Assembly: GCA_024345305.1 (NCBI GenBank)
Contig: BRON01000010.1
Location: forward strand, 930,001 to 994,000
Source: Mrakia gelida
Taxonomy: Eukaryota > Basidiomycota > Tremellomycetes > Cystofilobasidiales > Mrakiaceae
Direction of reading: 5' to 3'
Length of the DNA stretch: 64,000 nucleotides
In this document: one piece after another, positions 44,811 to 55,771 of the stretch
How the letters are laid out: each line of letters opens with the position of its first letter
Position numbering within the stretch: the first letter of the stretch is position 1
Made by a program: the position numbers and the translations under genes
The notes under the pieces: generated by a model
The model's database searches: none
What the model saw: the letters and a program-made list of their open reading frames with translations, nothing else
What the model was told of the DNA's origin: nothing

Positions 44811-46222
44811 TTAAGCGTAGTTGTCGATCAACGAATCCCTCATCTCCGAGATGATGGCCGTCGACGACTGTCCTTGCAGCTCTGAGGGAAAGGGAGACGA
44901 AGAAAAGTTCGCGACGGATCAGTCTCCAGCTTCGTTCGTTCTGCCGAGAAGATCGAGCTCGCTCGGGTTGGGACCAGGAAGAGGAGGAAAGATGTGACTC
45001 ACTGAAGGTGGCCTCGATGACGGAGATCTCAGTGGCGGTGGTGTCGATTCCAGTGAAAGCGCACCAATCGTTAACGACGAGTCCAGCTCCAAGAACGTCC
45101 GAACCACGGTTGACGGTTCCGGCCTTTGAGACGGTGGAACGATATAGAGGAAGAGTCAGCTTCGTCGTTTCGAATCGCCAAGAAAGCGCGACCGATCCTC
45201 GAAGGAGACGCGTCTCTCGAAGTCGAGGTCGAGGTCGCGCGAGCTCAACCAAGACCAAACCGAGACGAAAGACTCACCACCAGAGGGACCTGCAACAGAC
45301 TACTCAGCTCCTCCTGCTCACTCCTCGTCGTCTTGGGGTGGACCAACCCTCCCTGGTTGCTCAAAGCACAGTAGCTTCCGACGAGAACGTTGGAGGCGAC
45401 GGTCTGCCTGAAGACCTCGACCTTGAGGACGTCGGCGATGATCTCCTCGGTCTCTCGGTCGATATCAGGGTGAACGAGAGCCACGTAGTCGTTGCAGGCG
45501 ATGACGTTTCCAAGGGCGGAGAGACGCTCCTCGACTCGCTGGATGGCGACGGAAGGAGGGAGGGAGTTTCGGAGGTGCTGGAGCTCTTGATCGGTGGTGG
45601 AGTTGGGGAGGAGGAGACCGTGTCGGTTTCCTGGGGGAGGAGGAGGAAGGAGAGGATGGCGAGGGGTTAGCGAAGAGATATACAGAGAGAGAGAGAAAGA
45701 AAAGAGAGAGAGGAGCGAGATGGAGAGAAGAGACCTAAAACTCACCAGCACAGAGTCGACCAATGATCCTGGTTCCTCCGATGGTGGTGTTTACTATAGG
45801 GATGACATCCTGAAGCTCAGCCTCGAAGTGGGAGTAGAAGTTGACGGATCCTCCGACGGCGGTGAGGCAGTAGCTGTTGGTGAGCTTAGAGAACACTCCG
45901 ACTGGAGGGAAGAGAAGGGGCAGGAGAGGTCAGCTCTTTTGAGCTCGAGAAGCTTCCCCTTTGGACTGAAGGTGGAAGGGGCTGGAGACGTACTCTCGGA
46001 GCTGTAAGATGAAGGAGGAAGGGAAAGAGAGGATGAAGAGAAGGTTAGCTCGAAACTCGAAGTATAGATCGGAGGGAGGGAAGGGAGGGAGGAAGGAGAG
46101 GAGAGCTCAAGCTGAGCGAGCAACCCTCGACTTTCTCGATCCGAACGAGAGCTCAACGCCTTTCGCCTTAATCAAGAGGAAGGTGGAACGTACCTGTTCT
46201 CGAACTGAAGTCTGGTGGCCAT
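44811..46222 (-). CDS. TIF6: Eukaryotic translation initiation factor 6 (anti-association factor, 60S biogenesis)
   Basis: eIF6/Tif6 binds the 60S subunit, is needed for its assembly and blocks premature joining to 40S. Exons give [200 protein letters not shown] and the tail [14 protein letters not shown]. That is full length and collinear with the family. The N-terminus needs an 8-nt exon CTCCGAGA at 45994-46001 between exon 1 (46194-46222) and the exon starting at 45901; it encodes most of Ser-Ser-Glu and keeps the phase. Confidence 0.97.
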
Positions 46223-46800
46223 GCTGTAGAAGAGCTCTTGAAGGTGGTGGTGGTGGAGTGCGGGGGTTCTGAGGGAAACAAAGGCAAGGCAAAGGAAGGA
46301 AAGAGAGAAGGTCAGCACCGATCCCTCTTCTTCCGAGTCCTCCTCTCCCAGAGCTCCCCAGGCTTCAAATTAAGCTCGACTCTTTTCACAGGGAGGCGAA
46401 GGTGTATGTAGAGAGTCCGAACTCACTGGTAGGGTGGTTTAGGGGAAAGGGAAAGGGAGGGAGGGGGTCGAAGTTGGTTGTTCAGCTCGTTCGCCCTCCT
46501 CCTTCGAAGTTCTTACTCTCGAAGCCGCAGTTGGGAGTCAGGAGCCGAGGATGACTCTTTCGGTACTGCTCTCTCTCTTTCTTGTTTCGAGGGCAAGACC
46601 TGACTCGACGAGAAGAGGTGCTTCGAACTCCTGGTCCTTGCAGTGCTTTTCGGATCCGGAAGTTTCTCGCGAAGAGGGGCAAAGATCGAAGCTGAGTCCA
46701 TCGTCACATTGCGAGAGTCCGCGTCGTCGCGACCTGCCCTCTCCCCCGCCTCTCCCTCCTTGAGAACTAGTTTGTACGGCGATGCTGAGAGTAACTAAAA
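46223..46800. other. Intergenic region TIF6 / cupredoxin gene
   Basis: This 578-bp region contains the TIF6 promoter and the 3' flank of the next minus-strand gene. No coding bias is seen. Confidence 0.4.
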
Positions 46801-47831
46801 TCAAACGAACAGAGCAATGAACCCAGCCATCCCCAAAACCATCGCGACGTCTCGTCCGCCGAAGAAGACCATTCGCGACGCGTCCGAAGTTGATCCGGTC
46901 GTGGCAGCAGCAGCTCCAGCAGTAGTGACAACAGACGTCTGAGCCGCATTTGTAGAGGCGGGACCGGCGGTGCTGATGGACTTCCCTTCGGCCTGAGGCG
47001 AGAAGAGCAATCGAAGTCGACGGCGAGTCAGCGTCGAAGAGAAGAGCGAGAGATCAATTCCTCGCCTGTGCAAGAGAGAGCGAGCGAGCGATAGACGCGA
47101 GTAACAAACCAGAGCTATGAAGTTATCGATCGACTGAGCTGAGCCGGGAGGTCCAGGGTTGATGGCGAAGACCTGGTGAGGGGTAAGAAAGGGATCAGCT
47201 CGACGCGTCCGATCAGTTTTCGACAGCGAGAGAGACCTCACCATTCCGGATTGACAGTGACCGGGAGTAGCGCAGTGGAACTGTAAAAGAAGAAAGGAGA
47301 GCCTCGAACTCAGCAGAGTTCACGAAGAGGGAGGAGAAGGAGGAAGGTTGACGCACCCACTGAGATCCCGAGCTCGCGACGGTGAACGAGACGGTTCCTC
47401 CTCCTGGAGCCTGGAGGTTGGTGACGTTCGAGGCGGTGGAGATGACGCAAGGCTCGTTGAAGGATTGAGAGGAGGAGACGGTGTGAGGGACTGCAGATGG
47501 GAAGACGAAGTCGCTGAGAAGAAACAAACGATGATGACGGGAGATCAGGACGCGTCGAAAGTGAGACTCGAGCGAGAAGGAACGTACATCGTATCACCAG
47601 CTGAAGCGTTGACTGAGTTGGGGGAGTAGGTGAATCCATCTTGACCGACTTGGACAGTGAAGCTCTGAGGAAGGAGGAGGAGGCAAGCGATGGGTCAGTC
47701 GAGAGAGTCAGCTCAGCTCAGAGGGAGAGCGAGATGACGTCGAAACTCACAGCTCGAGCTTTGAGGGGTCCAGCAGCAGCGAGGAGAGACCCGAAGGAGG
47801 CAAGAGTGAGGAAGAGGATGTTCAAGAGCAT
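46801..47831 (-). CDS. Extracellular cupredoxin-like protein with probable GPI anchor
   Basis: The signal peptide (MLLNILFLTLASFGSLLAAA) is followed by a plastocyanin-like domain: SFTVQVGQDGFTYSPNSVNA, SAGDTIDFVFPSAVPHTVSS, EPCVISTASNVTNLQAPGG, TVSFTVASSGSQW, then FHCATPGHCQSGMVFAINP. All four type-1 copper ligand positions are present: His in VPHTV, and Cys, His and Met in the C-x4-H-x4-M unit (CATPGHCQSGM). A Thr/Ala-rich stalk (TTAGAAAATTGSTSDASR) and a hydrophobic tail (VAMVLGMAGFIALFV) suggest GPI anchoring. Such fungal cupredoxins are wall or plasma-membrane proteins of largely unknown role, possibly in copper binding or oxidative defence. The gene has five or six exons, and the stop is TGA at 46801-46803. 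Confidence 0.9.
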
Positions 47832-48659
47832 CTTGGATGAGTTGAAGGAGAGGAAGAGGAGATGATGGGAGATGGAGGGAAAAGAGCTCGTTTCGACTCA
47901 GCCTCCTTTTTGTCCTCCGAGCACCCGCCCAAAACAACAACGGATTCGGCAGAAAGAGTGGGTGACAAACTCAAAGTTTCTTGTTTCCAAGATCGGAAGG
48001 TTTTCGTCGTACACAGCCTCCCGGCGTTAGGAAAAGGAACCAAAACGAAGACGAAGTCAAGGCGTCGGGAGTCCTTTCTGCTGGTGCGGCGCTTCTAAAG
48101 TCGAAGCCCGAGTGTATTTGAGTCTTTGTAGTCGGGTTCAGTAGAAGATCCGATGTGCGAGTCGGTCGGAGGGTGAAGCATGAGAGAGCGCGGATGCAAG
48201 TCGACGCGTCTTCGTCTCGACCTTCAGCTCGAGAACCGCGGTTCGTGAATCTTCGCTAGCTCGTTCGCTCCTTCTTCGAGTATGGAAGGCAGACATGACT
48301 TCCTGAGAGCTTGACCTGGGCGAACGAGGAAGAGAGGGAACGACGAAGAAGAAAGTCGGCGAGCCGACGGCACAGCGGCGTCGACGGTCAAGTCGGCCAT
48401 CTTTTCTTCGCGTGTCTCGTCCAAATTTACCCGACGTGTGCACGGAATCAAAGCTCGAGACTAGAAGAGAAGGCTCAAAGGGGAAGGGCGAGAAGGAGGG
48501 ATCAATAGGGAGGGCAGAACTGGAGGGAAGGAAGCAAAAACGCGTCGAAGCGGAACGTACAGCGCGAAAGGTGACGAACCTGGACTGCTCTGTCAGAGCT
48601 GTCGAGCGAGAGCGAAGGCAGATCCGAAAGCTTCATGACCATTCGACAGATATATACCC
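47832..48659. other. Intergenic region upstream of the cupredoxin gene
   Basis: This 828-bp stretch is the cupredoxin promoter side and the 3' flank of the next minus-strand gene. A short open stretch near 48400-48670 has no recognisable motif. Nothing further is supported. Confidence 0.4.
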
Positions 48660-49881
48660 CTATCGGTAACTCCAAACTCGGTGAATCATCAAGAGCGAGG
48701 GTTGGTTCTCGTTTCGGTTCGACTTCGTCGCGTCGCCTTCGTCTTCAGTCGTCGTCTTCTCTCCTTCCTCGTTCGATCCCACTTCCGCCCTCCTCCTCAA
48801 CGCCAGTCTCACAGGATCGGTGCTCCTATCTCGGGCCTTCTTAAGCCTGAGAACCTTGAAGAACTTGTTGAATCGCGTCGTGTCTTGGGAGGAGGGAGGT
48901 CGGATGGGTTGGACGGAACTGATGGAGGTGGGGTCGGGCCATTCGTCGGACGATAGGATGGAGGACCTGTGAGGAGAGGTGTGGGTCTCTTTGAGGTAGG
49001 CGGGTGGAAGGACCGAAGACAGAAGGAGTCGAAGTCGCGATGGAAGTGCAACGATGGAGGGACGGATGGGGCGACTAGGAACGTGACTGAAGCTCGAGGG
49101 GGTGTAGGCGAGATCTAAGCCGAAGAGCTCAGTTACTACGTCCATCTAGTAGAAGATAATCTGAGTCAGCATCTGGCGGGCGCCGCCCGGAAGACCTCGA
49201 GGGAAGGAGCGAGGAGAGAAGACGCGAGTCAAACGGGAGACTCACCTTCTGATTCATTGGGCCGTCCGAGTCCCAGAAGTCACATCTCTTCTCGTCCGAC
49301 GAATTACAATCGTGACCGAGAGCGTCCCCATGGCCCCAGTGAGGGAAAGGATCGTCGGAGCAGCAGCTACTCCAATACGAGCAGTCGGTTCCGCACTCGT
49401 GTCGTTCCTCTCCTGCGTTCTCCCTCTCGATGGAACAGCAGCACCTTCCCAAGTGCGCGATGAGAGCAGCTCTCTGATCCAAGTAGAGGGTTCCGAAGAG
49501 CTCTTCGAGCATCATGTCGGTGATCTCGAGAGGGAGGGAGGCGACGAAAGCTCGAGGGAGGGAAGAGGACGAGGGGGAGTTGAGCTCGAATCGAAGGGTG
49601 TTGGTTTGGATTCGAAGGGAAAGGAGAGCGAAGAAGATCTCGGCGTGGTGGTAAGGCTGGTAGCAGTTGGTAGCTGTAGAAAGGTCGAAGGATCAGCCAT
49701 GTCGAGATCGAAGAAGGGAGAGGGTGAACGTCTCTACGAACAGAGAAGGAGATCGAGCGAGTCGACTGGACGAGAGGATGAACGAGCGAGTCAGCTCTTC
49801 GTGAAGTCCTGCCGACGAGAGGGCTTCATGAGACTGACCTTCCACACCCCAGACGAAGTACACATCAGAGTCAAGAGTCAT
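48660..49881 (-). CDS. Cys-rich F-box-like protein of unknown function
   Basis: Three exons join: MTLDSDVYFVWGVE (49881 down), then ATNCYQPYHHAEIFFALLSL and RAFVASLPLEITDMMLEELF, then GTLYLDQRAALIAHLGRCCC. A Cys/Asp/His-rich block follows (SIERENAGEERHECGTDCSY, WSSCCSDDPFPHWGHGDALG, HDCNSSDEKRCDFWDSDGPM). After an intron ending CTACTAG comes MDVVTELFGLDLAYTPSSFS and a basic/acidic tail to TAG at 48660-48662. The ASLPLEITDMMLEEL stretch resembles the first helix of an F-box. The CCC...C...CC spacing could bind metal but matches no finger I know. The gene is divergent from NBP35 over 133 bp. The family is unknown; the start ATG is chosen because it gives a clean first intron with a gtcagt donor. 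Confidence 0.68.
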
Positions 49882-50014
49882 CGCGAGAAAATCTTCCGAG
49901 ATCGACGCTCGACGTTTGTGGGAAGGAACGAAGGTCGGACGAGCGTCCGAGCCTTCGAAACGGCGGCTGACTGATTCGAGCTCACCTTTCCTTCCTTCGT
50001 TTGAGCACTCAACC
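49882..50014. promoter_or_regulatory. Short divergent promoter, F-box-like gene / NBP35
   Basis: Only 133 bp separate the two start codons, so both genes must be driven from this interval or from within each other's 5' end. No TATA element is visible. Confidence 0.5.
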
Positions 50015-51529
50015 ATGACTGAAGCAGCTATCGAGGTACCAGTTCTAGACGTACCAGTAGACGCTCCAGAGCACTGTCCTGTAAGCTCGTCCTTCCTCGC
50101 TTCTCTACACCTCCCAGCTTCGCTCGTTCTCTCTCTGTCTCTCACTTGAAGCTGACCTCGCTCCCTCCACCTCTCGTTCCTTCCTCGTCTTGCAGGGAAC
50201 AGAATCCGAGCTCGCTGGAAAATCTTCAGCCTGTGACGGATGCCCTAATCAAGCAACCTGCGCCTCGAGCGAGCCGAAGCTACCGGATCCTGATCTTCCC
50301 ATCATTCGGGAGAGGATGAAGGGAGTCAAGAAGAAGATACTCGTCTTGAGTGGGAAGGGAGGAGTCGGGAAGAGCACCTTCAGCTCGGGATTGGGTTGGG
50401 CTCTCAGTGCGGATGAGGAAGTTCAGGTCAGTCTCGAGGCATGCTCTTCTGCTTTCTGTAGAGTTAGGGAGTCAGGGAGGGGGAGGCAGAGAGGGGAGGG
50501 AAGGAGAGACGTCGAGGTCGCACTCACTCTCGCTCGCTCCCTCCCTCCGAGTTCGAACTCTCTTTCTTCGCGTCTCGTCCCATCCTATATCCCTCCCATA
50601 ACTTCCTGAGAAGCTGACTCTGTCACCCGTGCTGCTCATCTCCCTCAGACCGGTCTCCTCGACATCGACATCTGCGGACCCTCCCTCCCTCACCTCCTCG
50701 GTCTAACCAAAGAAACCCTCCACACCTCCTCCTCCGGCTGGTCCCCCATCTACGTTACCCCCAACCTCTCCTGCATCTCCATCGGTTTCCTCCTCCCCTC
50801 CACCTCCTCAGCCATCATCTGGAGAGGTCCAAAGAAGAATCAACTCATCAAGCAGTTCCTCAAAGACGTCGACTGGGGAGACTCCCTCGACTACCTCGTC
50901 GTCGATACCCCTCCTGGAACGTCAGACGAACACCTCTCGGTTGTGCAGTACCTCAAGGAAGGAGGGATTGATGGAGCCGTTCTGGTGACGACGCCTCAGG
51001 AGGTTAGTTTGCAGGATGTGAGGAAGGAGTTGGATTTCTGTAGGAAGGTGGGGGTGAAGGTGCTGGGAGTGGTGGAGAACATGAGTGGGTTTGTGTGTCC
51101 GAGTTGTAATGGGAAGTCGGATGTTTTCTTCCCTTCGACGGGAGGAGCGAAGGCTTTGGCTGAAGAGGGTGAGTGAACTGTCTCTCTTGCTTGTCGTGGT
51201 TGTTCGTCGAGGTCGAAGGTTGCGGGAGCGACGCGTCGATTGACGAAGCTGACCTTTCCCTCTTCCCTCTTCGTGCTTTTCGCAGCTGGGATCACCTTCC
51301 TCGGAGCCATTCCTCTCGATCCTCGGATAGGGAAATCCTGCGACTTTGGAGTTTCGTTCCTCGAGGAGTACCCTAACAGCCCAGCAACGAAGGCGTACGT
51401 TGAGATCGTCGACAGTCAGTCCTCCCTCCCTCCCTCCCTGCCTTCCCTTCCTTTCGAACTCGACACTGACTTTTCTCAACTCTTCTCTTCTTACCAGAGA
51501 TCCGCGAAGCACTCGGTCCTATTGATTAG
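50015..51529 (+). CDS. NBP35: Cytosolic Fe-S cluster assembly factor Nbp35
   Basis: Nbp35 is a P-loop NTPase scaffold that, with Cfd1, builds 4Fe-4S clusters for cytosolic and nuclear proteins. Five exons (50015-50080, 50196-50425, 50649-51171, 51287-51413, 51497-51529, approximate) give the N-terminal ferredoxin-like motif C-x13-C-x2-C-x5-C (HCP ... [13 protein letters not shown]). They also give the deviant Walker [101 protein letters not shown] with the bridging C-x2-C, and a tail [20 protein letters not shown] to IREALGPID. All functional cysteines and the GKGGVGK loop are present, and the protein is full length. Confidence 0.97.
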
Positions 51530-51856
51530 TCATCCCTCTCTCGTCCCTCGAGTCTCTCGCGTCGTCCCTTTCTTCGCTTTCGAGCGAGTTCGCACTTTCG
51601 TTTTCCTCGCTCGTTCTCCCCACATATGTTTCTTCTCCGTTCACTCTCCCTGGATCAGATCTATTTGCTTCATCAGGTCATTACTATATAAAAGATGCGA
51701 GGTGGGTTGAGTGTAGCAGATGCAGAGAGCGAGAGAAGCACAGAAAAACAGCAAGACGAGAAAGATGCAAAAAGACGGACGCGCCCTCTAAAGAGTCTAT
51801 GTGAGGTCTGGAGGCGAGTCTACAGTAAAGAAACGAACGCTGGTTCGTCTGAGGGT
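51530..51856. other. Convergent intergenic region NBP35 / multi-RRM gene
   Basis: Short 3' flanks of two converging genes, with a TATATAAAA stretch near 51690. No gene is seen. Confidence 0.4.
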
Positions 51857-54800
51857 CTATTCTAGCCCTTGAAAGGGGGTTTGGAGGCCGAAATGCGAGG
51901 TTGGTGGGGGTTGAGGTGGAGACGCGGAGCGAGGAAGGGCTTTGGGTGAGGAGAAGGAGGAGTTGTCGATGTTGACGGGTTCAGTCGACCACAGGCGAGA
52001 TTTAGGATCTTCGATGTATCTGCAAGGACGTAAGACATGAACGGTCAGCTGGGCGAGAGGGTAGAGACAAGAGGAGACGAGAGCAGGAGAAGGGGGACGA
52101 ACGACTCGGCTGCTTCGATGGCCAGTTGAGCTTGTTGGCCCTCGTTGTAGTCCGTGATGACGAGATCCGTCTGCAGACCATCAGAGGGAGCGAGAAGAGT
52201 CAGTTGCACGAACGAGGAATCGAGGGCCGAAGCAAGAAGAGAGAAAGAACGCACCACTCCCGAAGCTCCCAGTCCCGACAAGCCCAACATCTTCTCCCTC
52301 TGATCCGGCTTCACTAGGACCGAGATCTCGGCGAGACCGTTATCCTGAACCTTCTCTCGACGGAAGACCTCGCATTCGACTCCTCCACTAGCGAAGAAGG
52401 CGGTCAAGGCGTCGCGTGAGATGTCGAGAGGTACGTTCGAGACCTACAGAAACGAGAGCAAACAGAGTCAGTTTGAGATCCGAGGTAGCCGAAGGAGAGA
52501 GCTGAGAGAGACGACGCACGCTGAGGAGAAGTCTAGGGATGTGTTCCTGGGAGAACCAGAAAGAAACGCGAACGAGAAGTCAGTATCGACGCAGGCCAGA
52601 GGCGAACGGAGGAGGGAGAAGGAGGAAGTTCGACCGACCTTCCAATCCAGCGGTGTCAATCTGACGGGAGGAGCTACCGGAGGCGCGGAAGGAGGTGAGA
52701 AGGGAGAGGAGGAGGCGGTTGAGGGTGGAGATGAGGCGGTCGGCGAGGCGAAGGATGAGGGAGCGGGTTTCGGAGACGACCTGAATCAGGCGAAGAAGAA
52801 GGAAAAAAGGACGATGAGCTCTCTGGGAAGAAATGGAAATAGAATGCCGAAGGGAAACAGCAGCGTCAACGACGAACCTCTTCTTCTTCTCCGACTTCCG
52901 AAGAATCGCAGCAGCTTCGTTCAACGCCGGTGTAGGGTGCCGTAAGTAGTCATTGACGATGAGGGGGAGCTGTGAAAGAAAGATAAAAAGCCGGAAAGAT
53001 GAATCAGCGACGCAAACGGAACGCTCGACGCGACGAGCGAGCAAAGCTCACCTCTCCGACGGCTCCCTTCCCAGACAAGAACAGCATCCTCTCCCTATCC
53101 TCCAACGAGACCATCATCGACACCTGAGAAATTCCATTTCGGACAGCCTCCCGACGGATGGCCTTGCACTGAACTCCAGCGCTGGCGAAGAAGGCTTCGA
53201 GGTCGGAGAAGTCGACTTCGACGGGGACGTTGCCGACCTGAGGGAAGGTGGAAGGAACGAAGAGGTGGAAAAATCAGTACGGCGACGATGCGTTTGAGAA
53301 AAGAAGAAGAGAGAAGGGTAACGAACCAAGACGATGACTTCAGGTAGGTAGTTCTGTGAAGAGAAGACGCGAAGACGACGGCGAGCGAAGCAGCCGGCGT
53401 CAGTACGAGCTCTCCCTCTCGCCCTCTACATCCGACTCAGTTCTAGACTCACCTCGTATGGCAGCCTCGGTCTCGTTGTGTAGACCTTCCCAAACTCTTG
53501 ACTCGAGTTGTTCAACGCGAGCAACCTGTTCGCCTCCTCCGCCGTCTCGCACCGAACGCAGACGCTGGGATCCGAGTCGCTCGAACGTTGACTCCTAATC
53601 GCCTCGTAGGATATTCCGATGGCGAGGAGAGATGAGTAGAGGGCGCCGAAGGGGACTGGACGTCCAAGATGGGTGTGGGAACGGAACTCGACCTGCGCAA
53701 GAGGAAGGGGAGAGGTGAGATTGGAGGACGGACGACGCGTTCGAGGCTTGGGGAAGTCGGGCGAGGAGGACGTACGAGGGTGTCCAGAGGCGACGATGCC
53801 GAAGAAGATTTGTCTGAAAACTTCGATCTCCAAGGCTGGAAAGAAAGAGAGACAGAAGGAGAGAGAGAAGTCAGCTTCGCTCGTCCGTCTCGTCTTCGCG
53901 ATCGATGAGTATTCTGCACTCACCACGTCGAGGGTCCCAGGTGCTATCGAACGCTCTTCCTCCTCAGCCAGTCGAATGTCAAGGCCCTTCTATAGAACCA
54001 AAAACAAGCCAATCAGGTCAGCAATCGCGTCTCGTTCCTCCATCGCGTCGTCTTCAAGTCAAAACGCGTCGCTTCCGAACTCACCAGTCCAGCTGCCTCC
54101 TTCTTCGCCTGCCAAATCCACTCATCCTCCGGCGAAACAGCAATTCCAACCACGGTCTCCTGCTCCTGACCCTTCACTGGCGGCAACGCCGACGATGCTG
54201 GAACGACCTCGATCCGAAGCGGACGAGGGAGGCCGAGCGAGGAGACGAGTGGGTCGACGTCCGAGAGCTGCAAGGGAGCGAGACCTGGTGCCGAACGTTG
54301 AAGAGTGAACTGTGAAGACGTGAAGGAGAGAATAGGAGCGGGTGTTAGTCAGACGGATGACACTCGACGAGAACGGACGGCTCGAGATGTCGCGAGGAAG
54401 AGAACGAAGGGACGAGAACGCACCCAGACGCAAGCCAGCTGGACCGGGGACGTCTTGGAGGGAACGAAGTCGGGTGGTGGCTGAAGAGTGACGGGAGGGA
54501 CGACTGCTCGGGTTGGGAGGGAGATGAAAGATGGCGGAGGAAGGGTTGGATTCCGAGGAGTTGCAGAGGGAGCGGTTGAGGACAAAGATGGTTTGAGGAA
54601 ACTGGGGAGTCCGAGCGGGGCTCTATTCAATCTGCGTTCGTTCACGATGGGCCGTGGGGGTGATGATGGTTGACGAGTAAAGGAAGGATCGGTAAAAGGG
54701 TTCGAGGTCGAACGCGGTAGCGGAGGAGGAGTTTGGAAGGAGGGCGGATCGCTGGAATCGGAAGTGAGTGAAAGAGATGAAAGGAGTTGAGGTTGAGAGG

Positions 54801-55715
54801 GTGGTGGTGACGTCGAGGAGGAAGAGACGAAGGGGTTGAGTATCGATGGGAGGGAAGAGGGACGATGGGTCGGCGACGTGGAGGAAGAGACGAAGGGGTT
54901 GAGTATCGATGGGAGTGAAGAGGGACGATGGGTGGGCGACGGACGACTCGAACGAAGAGGTGTAGGTGTTGGAGATGGACGAGGCGATGTGGAGGAGGAA
55001 GCGATGACGGAGGGAGTGGGGATGGAAGAGGCCTGAGTGATGTTCGACACAGAAATGACCAAAGACGCGTCAGTCCAACGCGACAAAGACGCGCGACAGG
55101 CTTCAAACGACTCACCGACGAAGAAGACCCCACAGATGAACGTCGTCGACGGATAGCATCCTTCTCAGACCCGTTGAGCCTCATCGGTGCTACCACGAAT
55201 CGCTCCTACGAGAACAAAAACCGAAGCGCGACACCGAAAACGAAGGTCAGTTCACCAGCTTCCTCGCTCGCTCCTTCTCCTCTCTCAATCGAAGGGACCG
55301 TCCCCTCCTACAGCTTGAGAAACAAACTCACCCCCTGCATCTCCATCCCGTTAAGACCCAACCACGCCATCTCCTCCTTCTTGTCCACCCAAACCACCAA
55401 ACCCTTCTTCTCGTCAAACTCAAACTGACCCTCCGTCCCAGCTGCCAAGCCAAGCATGGACAGTGCGTCTTGGATCGCGTCCAGTCTGAAAGGTGAATGA
55501 CTGAGCCTTCTATCGGGACGACCGTCTGGTATGGTGATGGAGCAAGGAAGGTGGCAGATTTGGATTTTAGTCCGTTCGGAGGCGGCGCGTTCGATGGGTT
55601 TGGGGATAGGGAGAGGAGGGTGAGAAGGTGTTGGAGACCGTATGGATTTGAGTGTTGGAGGCTGCACGGATCGATGGGGTTCAGACGGAGGGTTGGGAGG
55701 AGGAGGGGAGGGCAT
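51857..55715 (-). CDS. Multi-RRM-like RNA-binding protein
   Basis: More than ten exons link repeated RRM-like units. The first is near the N-terminus: TKIQICHLPCSITIPDGRPD, LDAIQDALSMLGLAAGTEGQ, KKGLVVWVDKKEEMAWLGLN. A Ser/Pro-rich linker (54500-55040) contains a 63-bp direct repeat. Later come IEVFRQIFFGIVASGHP, LLAIGISYEAIRSQRSSDSD and CVRCETAEEANRLLALNNSS. Two closely similar units follow: VGNVPVEVDFSDLEAFFASA, GVQCKAIRREAVRNGISQVS, MMVSLEDRERMLFLSGKGAV; and VSNVPLDISRDALTAFFASG, GVECEVFRREKVQDNGLAEI, SVLVKPDQREKMLGLSGLGA. The last exon reads YIEDPKSRLWSTEPVNIDNS and ends GLE-TAG at 51857-51859. Canonical aromatic RNP1 residues are weak, so binding specificity cannot be told. The join before IEVFRQ is ambiguous. 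The start lies 56 bp from the stop of the next minus-strand gene. Confidence 0.75.
54818..54943. repeat. 63-bp tandem direct repeat, two copies, in the RRM protein linker
   Basis: Two adjacent 63-bp units differ at only a few bases. They encode two copies of a 21-residue unit, SPTHRPSSLPSILNPFVSSS-like, in frame in the minus-strand gene. Confidence 0.85.
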
Positions 55716-55771
55716 GGGAGGTGGTGAGTTGAAGGGCTGGCGCGACGGAGAAACGAGGAATGAAGCGGGCG

